Below are positions 1 to 6,235 of a stretch of 8,273 nt of DNA, in pieces; within the stretch, counting starts at the first letter, position 1; each line of letters opens with the position of its first letter. The notes under the pieces are model-generated. The model saw only the letters and a program-made list of their open reading frames with translations. It did no database searches and was not told where the DNA came from. The DNA is taken from positions 1 through 8,273 of the forward strand of contig CAJXRL010000112.1 of the NCBI GenBank assembly GCA_913059105.1. Direction: 5' to 3'. Both the position numbers and the translations under genes were made by a program. The stretch comes from an uncultured Flavobacteriales bacterium (GTDB taxonomy: Bacteria > Bacteroidota > Bacteroidia > Flavobacteriales_E > Vicingaceae).

Positions 1-27
1 GGGCTCGGAGATGTGTATAAGAGACAG
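1..27. other. Illumina Nextera adapter remnant (non-biological)
   Basis: Positions 9-27 are the 19-bp Tn5 mosaic end AGATGTGTATAAGAGACAG. Positions 1-8 (GGGCTCGG) are the end of the Nextera read-2/i7-side adapter that precedes it. This is library DNA left on the contig end, not genome. The minus-strand gene beginning at 2367 stays open through it, so an automatic gene caller would add the artefactual peptide LSLIHISEP to its end. Confidence 0.98.
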
Positions 28-885
28 CTGTACGGATCCATCCGACCCAAAAGCAACTCTTAATATTACCGCTGGTTGATTTGCTAAGCCTGTTAAATCA
101 TGCTCGGCAAGAACCCAAGCTCCAGAGCCGGTGCCAACTCTTCCTGTCCAACCTTCGCCACTTGGCTCTAAGCTAGTTTGCAATCCGTTAATAGAGTTAT
201 CTGTGTACCAGTTGTTTGGATCTCCAAAAGCTCCGACTTTTTGCCAAGTTGCTCCGCCGTTAATTGAAGATTGTAAAACTGCACCATCCCAGGAGATCTC
301 TGAACTCCACCAAACGTTCATCTTTATTTGCGGCTGATTCAAAGAAGTAAAATCAAAGCAAGGACCTTGCACCCAGGATTCTTCGTTATTGTTGTATAGC
401 CCCGTTAATTCGGTTGCATAGGAGTTAAACCCATTGGCTGCAGAATTAATTACAGCACCTGTAGGTGTTCCAATTGCCCAAGAATTATTAGATCCACCGG
501 AAACCCAACCGCCATTTCCATTTTCAAACCCTTCTGAATAAGGATAACCTGAAATAATTGGAATATTGTCAAAAGTCAGGTAAGAGGTGTCGTTTAATGC
601 ATTACCGTCATTTATGGCCATTGAATACGCCTTTATACGGTAAGTACCTCCTGCCGAAATGTTGATGGTAGAATCAAAACAAAACAGAGCAGTGTCTCCT
701 GGATTTAAGGTAGAAAAAACGGTATCTGTGAATAATTGGGCATTGAATTCAAAAGCTACCTCGAAATTGCTAATTGGAGCAGACCCATAATTAGAAACCA
801 TAATACAAACAGAATCTGCAGCGCCTAGTCCACAACCGGTAACAGGTGAAGCAAATGATGCTATTCCAACATCAATTGCAGGAGC
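28..885 (-). repeat. Internal protein repeat, copy 2 (truncated by adapter)
   Basis: This encodes residues 495-780, the second Ig-like segment and most of the second MAM-like domain, which begins YPYSEGFENGNG at residue 608. It ends at GSDGSVQ, matching GSDGSIQ at residues 475-481 of copy 1, where copy 1 continues with REGFAFDDI. The domain is therefore missing only about its last 10-15 residues inside the window, and further repeats may lie beyond. Confidence 0.85.
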
Positions 886-2367
886 ATCTTGGATTAATAT
901 ATCGTCAAATGCAAAACCTTCTCTCTGAATTGAACCATCAGAACCATGGAAAATTCTAAATCGTACCGAAGGTTGGTTTGCAGCGGCAGGCACGTCATGC
1001 TCAGCTAATAACCAGCCACCTGACCCTAGTCCTCCTACAATACTCCAACCAGCTCCTGTTAATCCTGCTGCTTGAAGCCCGTTAATTGCATTATCGTTGA
1101 ACCAGTTGTTAGGGTCACCAAATATGCCTACGTCTGTCCAAGTAATTCCATCGTCAATTGTCATTTGCATTGTTGTTCCATCCCAAGATTGCTCTGAGTC
1201 ATACCAAATGTTCATTTTAAATTGAGGCGCACTTAAACTTGAAAAGTCAAAGCATGGACTTATAACATATGAAGCATCTCCATTATTGTATACGCCCGAG
1301 AGGTTTGTGACATAAGAATTAAATCCGTTTGCTGCGCTGTTAATGAGAATGCCAATTGGAGCACCAACGGCCCAAGTTCCATTCACACCACCTGTTGTCC
1401 ATGCACCATTTCCATTTTCAAACCCCTCAGAATAAGGGTATGTTGAAATTGCTGGATTTAACGTGGTTGTAAAAAAGGCAGAGTCATTTAAAACATTGTT
1501 ATCACCGCGAATTGCAGAATATACAACCACGTCATAACTGCCAATTGCCGATAAGTTTGCTTTTGTAGTGAAACTATATTGTAAAGTATCGCCAGGGTTA
1601 ATGGAGTCTAAAATTGTTTCTGGAACAATAGGCCCTCCATTGATTGTATAACGGATTGGAATATTTCTGATAACGGTTGAGCCAAAATTTACTATTCTGG
1701 CCGTAATGGTTTCATTCGAATCTAGATTACAAGCTGAAGCCGGCAACGAATCTATTGCTATCACTGCAGCATCGTCCGGTACCGGTTGAAAAATAGTTAT
1801 ATTATCTATAATCCAATACCAACCCCAACCAGGATCTGTATATCTAAATCTAATCTGAGCATTGGATATTCCTGCAACGTGCTGAGATATATCAATTACC
1901 TCATGAGTTGTAACAAATGAAGTGGTTGGATCGGTATTAACAGTAAAAATAGTATCTGTTACCCAAGCTGAGCCATCGAAGATTTGTAATTCTCCAATGC
2001 CAGTTCCAATCGTTCTATAGTAATGATCAAATTCTAAGATAACAATTGATGCCAGACTAGCATCAAAGTTTGTGCTTGAAAGGTACATGTCATCCTGAAA
2101 AGGATTACCAGGACTACCATTGTGGTCGCCATCAGCGATTGCAAATGGGGAAGATATTGGGAGAGTTGGAGCCCTTGTTCCAGGATTGTCAAATCGCCAA
2201 ATTGAATCTGACATTCTATTTGGAATGCTATCTGCATTTTTCCAACCACTTGATAAAGGCGGCAAAACTGGATTGATAAAAGTGCTAAAATCTTCGTTGA
2301 TGTAGATTTGAGAAAAACTCGATAATCCAATAAATAATGCACCTACTAGTGTAATAATTCTTTTCAT
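28..2367 (-). CDS. Secreted repeat protein with MAM/choice-of-anchor-like and Ig-like domains, C-terminus missing
   Basis: The reading frame starts at the ATG at 2367-2365 and I checked every codon down to position 28: 780 codons with no stop, and the 3' end is lost at the adapter. Residues 1-20 (MKRIITLVGALFIGLSSFSQ) look like a Sec signal peptide. Residues about 21-196 form a first jelly-roll-like domain ending in an acidic motif (IIDNI). Residues 197-309 and 495-607 are Ig/CARDB-like segments, each with a NPGDT motif. Residues 310-494 and 608-780 are Trp- and Gly-rich MAM or choice-of-anchor-J-like domains that begin YPYSEGFENGNG and contain FGDPNNW. The Ig plus MAM pair recurs every 298 residues. 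Such proteins in Bacteroidota are commonly cell-surface or secreted and carry a C-terminal type IX sorting domain; that part is outside the window, so type IX export is inference. It lies 77 bp downstream of the lolD-like gene on the same strand. The exact function (adhesin, or an enzyme with an unseen catalytic domain) cannot be told. Confidence 0.88.
886..1779 (-). repeat. Internal protein repeat, copy 1 (Ig-like + MAM-like unit)
   Basis: This stretch encodes residues 197-494 of the secreted protein: an Ig-like segment (197-309) followed by a MAM-like domain that begins YPYSEGFENGNG at residue 310. Copy 2 starts exactly 298 residues later. Aligned by eye over residues 310-481, about 105 of 172 positions are identical to copy 2, with one single-residue gap. 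The Ig-like halves are clearly more diverged. Confidence 0.85.
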
Positions 2368-2444
2368 AAAGAAAGGGATTAAATGTTTGCTAAAATTTGC
2401 AATATAAAGGTAGAAATATTTACTTTAAAATAGCTGTTCGAAGA

Positions 2445-3164
2445 CTAGCTGCCCTTGGTAGTAAATATTCCGTCATTCATTTCTAATGATCGGTCACATA
2501 TTTTTGCAAGCACCTGATCGTGAGTAACAATTACAAAAGTTTGGTCAAACTCCTTTCGCAAATCAAAAAATAATTGATGTAAATCATTTGCATTTTTACT
2601 GTCAAGATTGCCAGACGGTTCGTCTGCAAAGATAACTTTTGGGGAATTAATTAGCGCTCTAGCGGTCGCCACTCGCTGTTGCTCTCCACCCGAAAGTTCA
2701 TTTGGTTTGTGACTCAATCTATGACTCAATCCCAATTTATTTAAGAGTGCTTTAGCTTTTTCTTCCGCTTTCTTTTTAGGGATTCTAGAAATAAATGCTG
2801 GCATACAAACATTTTCTAATGCTGTGAATTCGGGTAGAAGGTGGTGAAATTGGAAAATGAAACCAATGTTCTTATTTCTAAAATTAGCGAGTTCTTTATG
2901 ACTTAATTTAGAAATATTGGTGTTGTCATAATAAACTTCTCCTTGGTCCGCATTGGTTAATGTTCCAAGAACTTGAAGTAATGTCGTTTTTCCTGCTCCT
3001 GAACTACCGGTTATTGAAACGATTTCTCCTTTTTTCACTTCAAGGTCAACTCCTTTCAGAATTTTTACATTGCCAAAGGCCTTATGAATATTTTTTCCTA
3101 CAATCAAAATCAATACTTTGAGGCACGAATTTAGGAATTCTTTCAGGTTAAAGGGATGATTCAT
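2445..3164 (-). CDS. lolD: LolD-like ABC transporter ATP-binding protein
   Basis: This is a cytoplasmic ATPase subunit of an ABC system. The closest family is LolD, which powers the LolCE complex that releases lipoproteins from the inner membrane; the related MacB-type ATPases are the alternative. All nucleotide-binding motifs are present: Walker A GSSGAGKT (53-60), Q-loop glutamine Q105 followed by the LolD-style FHHLLPEFTALENV, signature LSGGEQQR (157-164), Walker B VIFADEP (177-183, catalytic E182), D-loop SGNLD (184-188) and switch histidine H215. The ATG start gives 239 residues, with an N-terminal extension of about 17-20 residues before the usual beginning (IVGKNIHKAFG). TTG codons at 3113 and 3107 would give a more typical length, so the start is uncertain. 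No LolC/E permease gene is adjacent; in this phylum the ATPase is often encoded apart. The gene is divergent from sucC. Confidence 0.88.
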   Translation of the reverse strand: MNHPFNLKEFLNSCLKVLILIVGKNIHKAFGNVKILKGVDLEVKKGEIVSITGSSGAGKTTLLQVLGTLTNADQGEVYYDNTNISKLSHKELANFRNKNIGFIFQFHHLLPEFTALENVCMPAFISRIPKKKAEEKAKALLNKLGLSHRLSHKPNELSGGEQQRVATARALINSPKVIFADEPSGNLDSKNANDLHQLFFDLRKEFDQTFVIVTHDQVLAKICDRSLEMNDGIFTTKGS

Positions 3165-3169
3165 CTGGT

Positions 3170-3240
3170 GACCTCAATTTTAATTGAATTATGTGGAGAA
3201 ACCCTTTTTATTTCGAGGGCAAAAATTTACTTTTGAGGTC
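3170..3240. repeat. Spaced 8-bp inverted repeat in the lolD/sucC divergent region
   Basis: GACCTCAA at 3170-3177 is the exact reverse complement of TTGAGGTC at 3233-3240, with 55 bp between the arms. The right arm overlaps the last three bases of the sucC -7 element and the left arm lies 6 bp upstream of the lolD ATG. It could be a pair of operator half-sites or a coincidence; a single 8-bp match in a 98-bp gap is only modest evidence. Confidence 0.4.
3205..3235 (+). promoter_or_regulatory. Candidate Bacteroidota-type sigma-A promoter for sucC
   Basis: TACTTTTG at 3228-3235 is a perfect match to the Bacteroidota -7 consensus TAnnTTTG. A -33-like TTTT at 3205-3208 (3 of 4 matches to TTTG) lies 19 bp upstream, within the usual spacing. 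Transcription would start near 3241-3243, giving a leader of about 20 nt before the ATG at 3263. Confidence 0.5.
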
Positions 3241-3262
3241 CAAAAAATAAAACAAATAGCAG

Positions 3263-4453
3263 ATGAATATTCACGAATATCAAGCAAAGGAAACATTAAA
3301 GGGATTTGGTGTTGCTATACAAGAAGGTATTGTAGCTCAAACACCTGAAGAGGCAGTTGAAGCAGCAAAAAAATTGAATGAGCAAACTGGAACAGAATGG
3401 TGGGTGATAAAAGCTCAGGTTCATGCTGGTGGTCGTGGAAAAGGTGGCGGAGTTAAGTTAGCGAAGTCATTAGATGAGGTTAGATCAATTTCGAATGATA
3501 TCATTGGAATGGATTTAGTTACTCCCCAAACTTCTGCTGAGGGTAAAAGAGTTCACCAAGTATTGGTTGCACAAGATGTATACTACCCGGGCGAAAGTGA
3601 ATTGGAAGAGTTTTATGTTAGCGTATTATTAAATAGAGCTACAGGCAGAAACATGATTATGTATTCTACTGAGGGAGGGATGGATATAGAGGCAGTTGCA
3701 GAAGCTACTCCACATTTGATTTTTCATGAAGAGATTGACCCATCTGTTGGATTGCAAGGTTTTCAAGCTAGAAAAATTGCATTTAACCTTGGTCTTTCAG
3801 GCAATGCATTCAAACAAATGGTAAAGTTTGTTTTTGCTTTATACAAGGCATATGATTCTATGGATGCAAGTTTATTTGAGATTAACCCAGTATTGAAAAC
3901 TTCTGATGATAAAATAATTGCTGTAGATTCTAAAGTTAGTTTAGATGCAAATGCATTGTTCCGTCACAAAGATTTAGCAGCAATGCGAGATGTTCGTGAA
4001 GAAGATGCAACAGAAGTTGAGGCAGGCGAAGCAGGATTGAATTTTGTAAATTTAGATGGAAATGTAGGTTGCATGGTTAACGGAGCTGGTTTAGCAATGG
4101 CAACAATGGACATTATTAAATTGAGCGGTGGAAATCCAGCTAACTTTTTAGATGTAGGTGGTACTGCAAATGCAGAAAGAGTAGAAAAAGCATTTAGAAT
4201 TATTCTAAAAGATGAGAATGTAAAGGCCATTTTGGTGAACATATTTGGAGGAATTGTAAGATGTGACAGAGTTGCTCAAGGAGTTGTTGACGCTTACAAA
4301 AACATTGGTGAGATTCCGGTGCCAATTATTGTAAGATTACAAGGAACAAATGCTGTTGAGGCAAAACAAATTATTGATGAGTCTGGTTTAAAAGTTCATT
4401 CGGCTATATTATTGCAGGAAGCGGCAGATAAAGTTGCTGAAGTTCTAGGATAG
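3263..4453 (+). CDS. sucC: Succinyl-CoA synthetase (ADP/GDP-forming) beta subunit
   Basis: This is the TCA-cycle enzyme subunit that, with SucD, interconverts succinyl-CoA + NDP + phosphate and succinate + NTP + CoA. At 396 residues it matches the family (388 in E. coli), and key residues line up with a constant late offset of 9. The N-terminus MNIHEYQAKE is the family hallmark. The ATP-grasp nucleotide site has K50 and GGRGKGGGVK (56-65). The Mg ligands correspond to N208 (FEINP) and D222 (VDSKVS). The C-terminal ligase domain has the substrate-binding N273 (MVNGAGLAM), GGTANAERV (299-307) and the NIFGGIVRCD loop (326-335, with GIV at 330-332). ATP versus GTP preference cannot be read from the sequence. 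No sucD follows; an intrinsic terminator closes the unit, so it is probably monocistronic, with sucD elsewhere, as seen in other Bacteroidota. Confidence 0.97.
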   Translation: MNIHEYQAKETLKGFGVAIQEGIVAQTPEEAVEAAKKLNEQTGTEWWVIKAQVHAGGRGKGGGVKLAKSLDEVRSISNDIIGMDLVTPQTSAEGKRVHQVLVAQDVYYPGESELEEFYVSVLLNRATGRNMIMYSTEGGMDIEAVAEATPHLIFHEEIDPSVGLQGFQARKIAFNLGLSGNAFKQMVKFVFALYKAYDSMDASLFEINPVLKTSDDKIIAVDSKVSLDANALFRHKDLAAMRDVREEDATEVEAGEAGLNFVNLDGNVGCMVNGAGLAMATMDIIKLSGGNPANFLDVGGTANAERVEKAFRIILKDENVKAILVNIFGGIVRCDRVAQGVVDAYKNIGEIPVPIIVRLQGTNAVEAKQIIDESGLKVHSAILLQEAADKVAEVLG

Positions 4454-4462
4454 TTTGAAGAT

Positions 4463-4499
4463 AAAAAAATATGCTCCATATGAATGGGGCATATTTTTT
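4463..4499 (+). terminator. Rho-independent terminator after sucC
   Basis: An 11-bp stem (ATATGCTCCAT at 4469-4479 with ATGGGGCATAT at 4484-4494, one G-T pair) closes a 4-nt loop (ATGA). It is flanked by a run of A on the left (4463-4468) and T on the right (4495-4499), so the hairpin can extend and be followed by the T-run. It begins 10 nt after the sucC stop codon. The A-run makes it partly bidirectional in form, but no minus-strand gene ends here. Confidence 0.92.
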
Positions 4500-4504
4500 A
4501 TTAA

Positions 4505-4536
4505 TTAGGTTTATATTATAAACTTGTTTATGTTTG
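4505..4536 (+). promoter_or_regulatory. Candidate promoter of the membrane protein/regulator/barrel operon
   Basis: TATGTTTG at 4529-4536 is a perfect TAnnTTTG -7 element. A weak -33-like TTAG at 4505-4508 lies 20 bp upstream. The predicted start of transcription is about 4541-4544, leaving a leader of roughly 10-20 nt before ATG 4553 or ATG 4562. It follows the sucC terminator, so the operon has its own promoter. Confidence 0.5.
4509..4523. promoter_or_regulatory. 15-bp perfect palindrome, candidate operator
   Basis: GTTTATA-T-TATAAAC is a perfect palindrome with 7-bp arms and a single central base. One further outer pair (A4507/T4525) also matches after a mismatch. It sits between the -33 and -7 elements, where a bound dimer would block RNA polymerase. 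The operon encodes a small winged-helix protein of a family that binds DNA as dimers, so autoregulation is a natural hypothesis. A related TTTATAAA (4544-4551) lies in the leader. AT-rich background lowers the significance. Confidence 0.4.
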
Positions 4537-4552
4537 CAACGTATTTATAAAA

Positions 4553-5125
4553 ATGATTGTCATGAAAGAAGCAGAAAAACAACTTCAATACATTGAAGAA
4601 ATGATTGCCACTACTAAAGGGAACCTCTCCGGAGGCAGTATACATTTTTTATTGTGGGGTTGGTTAGTCTTTGCTGCCGCATTGCTTAACTATATTTTAC
4701 TAAACTATACCGACTACTCAAGCCCTTGGATAGCGTGGCCAGTATTAATGAGTCTGGGTGCGGTACTTGCTATTTACTTGGGTAGAAAACAGTCTAAAGA
4801 AAGCAGGGTCGTTACAAAAATTGATAAAATGTTAGTGCAACTTTGGGCTGGTTTTGGAATTACATTGTTCGTTGTGCTTTTGGCGATGGGAGCAATGGGG
4901 CCGACAAAGGTTTACCCAATGCTAATGGCGTTATATGGGTTAGGAACTTTTGTGAGCGGAGGGATTTTAAATTTTAAACCCCTTCAGATCGGAGCCGTAG
5001 CGGCTTGGATTTGTGCAATCGTTGGTTTTTACCAAGAACAATTCGATAGTCAATTAATATTGATAGCCGCCGCAATCTTATTCTCATACATTATTCCTGG
5101 TCATTTATTGGCCTCAAAAAAGTAA
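4553..5125 (+). CDS. Six-helix inner-membrane protein of unknown function
   Basis: I do not recognise a named family. The 190-residue product (187 if the second in-frame ATG at 4562, residue 4, is the start) begins with a charged amphipathic segment (KEAEKQLQYIEEMI, residues 5-18) probably on the cytoplasmic side. Six hydrophobic stretches follow, near residues 29-51, 58-77, 94-114, 120-139, 143-161 and 166-184. The loop between helices 2 and 3 is basic (GRKQSKESRVVTKIDK), fitting a cytoplasmic position. There are no obvious catalytic motifs. It is the first gene of a tight operon, 4 nt before the winged-helix regulator. Membrane proteins of this general kind are often paired with HTH_34-type regulators in Bacteroidota. 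A role as sensor, stabiliser or transported-substrate handler is speculation. Confidence 0.85.
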   Translation: MIVMKEAEKQLQYIEEMIATTKGNLSGGSIHFLLWGWLVFAAALLNYILLNYTDYSSPWIAWPVLMSLGAVLAIYLGRKQSKESRVVTKIDKMLVQLWAGFGITLFVVLLAMGAMGPTKVYPMLMALYGLGTFVSGGILNFKPLQIGAVAAWICAIVGFYQEQFDSQLILIAAAILFSYIIPGHLLASKK

Positions 5126-5129
5126 GCTA

Positions 5130-5411
5130 ATGTTGAAAGATTTAGACCCTTTATTGCATTCTCAACTGAGATTAGGGGTAATGTCAATTTTGATGGCAGT
5201 AGAGCAAGCTGATTTTACTTATTTGAAAGAAAAGACAAACGCTACTGCTGGTAATATTAGCGTTCAGATTGATAAGCTAGAAAAGGCGAATTACATTTCT
5301 GTTGAGAAATCGTTTCGAGGTAAGCGCCCATTAACTACTTGTAAAATAACAAAAAAAGGCATTACTGCATTCGAGACGTATGTAAATCATTTAAAATCAT
5401 ATATCAATTAA
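5130..5411 (+). CDS. Small winged-helix transcriptional regulator (MarR-like, HTH_34 type)
   Basis: At 93 residues this is a single winged-helix DNA-binding domain with no ligand-binding domain. It opens with DPLLHSQLRLGVMSILM (6-22), typical of the HTH_34/winged-helix family. It then has FTYLKEKTNATAGNISVQID, in which residues about 39-53 form the recognition helix, and a wing from about 56-73 containing VEKSFRGKRPLTTCKIT. The C-terminal helix (76-92) probably dimerises. It likely binds an inverted repeat as a dimer and may repress its own operon; the palindrome at 4509-4523 is the obvious candidate site. Gaps of 4 nt on both sides indicate co-transcription and probably coupled translation with the membrane protein before it and the barrel-like protein after it. 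Family assignment is from motif memory; the target is inference. Confidence 0.9.
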   Translation: MLKDLDPLLHSQLRLGVMSILMAVEQADFTYLKEKTNATAGNISVQIDKLEKANYISVEKSFRGKRPLTTCKITKKGITAFETYVNHLKSYIN

Positions 5412-5415
5412 TGCC

Positions 5416-5964
5416 ATGAAAAATAAAATTAAATTAGTACTGGTTCTCTTTTTTGCTGTAATTCAGCTTAAGGCACAAAATGCAGAGATCAAAAATGATG
5501 GAAAAAGTTCAGAAATTGGTTTCCACTTAAGTCAATTTCAAAACGATTTTGGATTCGGATTGGATTATACATCTCCCTACCTTATTAAGGATCGTTATTT
5601 GGCATTTACTTTTCGAACAAACGCCATGTATCTTGAGCACTTGGAGAAACTCAAAACGACATGGACATCTTATTTCAATCTTCAATTAGGGGTAATAGGA
5701 AATAAGACTGAAATAACTGAGAACATTGTTATTTATGGTGAAGGGGGAGTGATAGCAGTAATTCCAAACAGTAACTTTTCAACTTATGATGTCCATATCG
5801 GAGGTTATGGATTGTTTGGCTTTCAATTTAATTTCGACACTCACAATGCTTATTTTATTGAATTAGGAGGTGTTGGTGTTGAATCTTCAGCTGATAAAGT
5901 GCCTACTGAACCAATTTATTCCAATGGTTTCTTAGTCAATGTTGGGTATAAAGTAATTTTTTAA
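5416..5964 (+). CDS. Secreted, probable small outer-membrane beta-barrel protein
   Basis: The 182-residue product has a clear signal peptide: basic MKNKIK, a hydrophobic core, and a signal peptidase I-like site after QLKA (residue 20). The mature part alternates polar and hydrophobic residues, is rich in aromatic residues and glycine (for example FGFGLDY, GYGLFGFQFNF, IELGGVGVE), and ends in GYKVIF, whose terminal Phe is a common C-terminal signal for outer-membrane barrels. A barrel of about eight strands would fit the size. No cysteine lipobox is present, so it is not a lipoprotein. The ATG at 5416 is chosen because the ATG at 5411 overlapping the previous stop hits a stop two codons later. 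It is the last gene of the operon. Function is unknown; a link to envelope stress or permeability controlled by the adjacent regulator is inference. Confidence 0.85.
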   Translation: MKNKIKLVLVLFFAVIQLKAQNAEIKNDGKSSEIGFHLSQFQNDFGFGLDYTSPYLIKDRYLAFTFRTNAMYLEHLEKLKTTWTSYFNLQLGVIGNKTEITENIVIYGEGGVIAVIPNSNFSTYDVHIGGYGLFGFQFNFDTHNAYFIELGGVGVESSADKVPTEPIYSNGFLVNVGYKVIF

Positions 5965-6235
5965 TTAACCTGCAAATATGGAGATAGAAGAGGAAAAATT
6001 TATAGATAGGAGCTGAAGCAAGAATGGCCTTTAGCAGGTTTGCAAAAATTATGTTTTTATTAATATTTTGATTTGAATTCTTTGGTATGAATTATAGTGA
6101 GGCTTGGCTACAATGCGGGTATTGGGTAATTTAACCAACCCTTGAATCGGGATTTGGACCGTTTATGCACTAAAGTACTGCGGATGCAGTACATCAGAGA
6201 TTCAAATGGAGAAAGAATAGGAAAAGCTACGTGGT
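5965..6235. other. Convergent intergenic gap, 271 bp, no convincing gene
   Basis: The space lies between the end of the operon and the end of the methyltransferase gene. I see no credible ORF. An open plus-strand frame from a TTG at 6142 runs into the methyltransferase gene and looks spurious. Structure present: a 7-bp inverted repeat AACCTGC (5967-5973) / GCAGGTT (6034-6040), a T-rich stretch around 6050-6070, and a perfect 7-bp hairpin at 6175-6192. No tRNA fold or mobile-element end was recognised. Confidence 0.6.
6175..6192 (-). terminator. Perfect hairpin downstream of the methyltransferase gene, weak terminator candidate
   Basis: GTACTGC (6175-6181) and GCAGTAC (6186-6192) form a 7-bp perfect stem around GGAT. 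Read on the minus strand it lies 43 nt past the methyltransferase stop and is followed by only TTTAG, a poor T-run. It might end that transcript or simply stabilise its 3' end. Confidence 0.28.

Noticed and set aside
131..337. Plus-strand 68-codon ORF
   Set aside because: It lies wholly antisense to the long secreted-protein gene, whose signal peptide and repeats make that strand clearly the coding one.
2034..2342. Minus-strand ORF of 102 codons, and two plus-strand ORFs at 2070-2305
   Set aside because: All overlap the N-terminal part of the secreted-protein gene in other frames; their products have no domain or signal features.
2405..2412. TACCTTTA on the minus strand as -7 element of the secreted-protein gene
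   Set aside because: One mismatch to TAnnTTTG and no -33 element at proper spacing; the gene could as well be read through from lolD.
3964..4242. Minus-strand 92-codon ORF
   Set aside because: It is antisense inside sucC, which is certain from its conserved residues.
6111..6141. Possible tRNA or attachment-site-like fold around GGGTATTGGGTAATTTAACCAACCC
   Set aside because: Only a bulged 3+4 bp stem; no cloverleaf, no T-loop motif and no neighbouring integrase.
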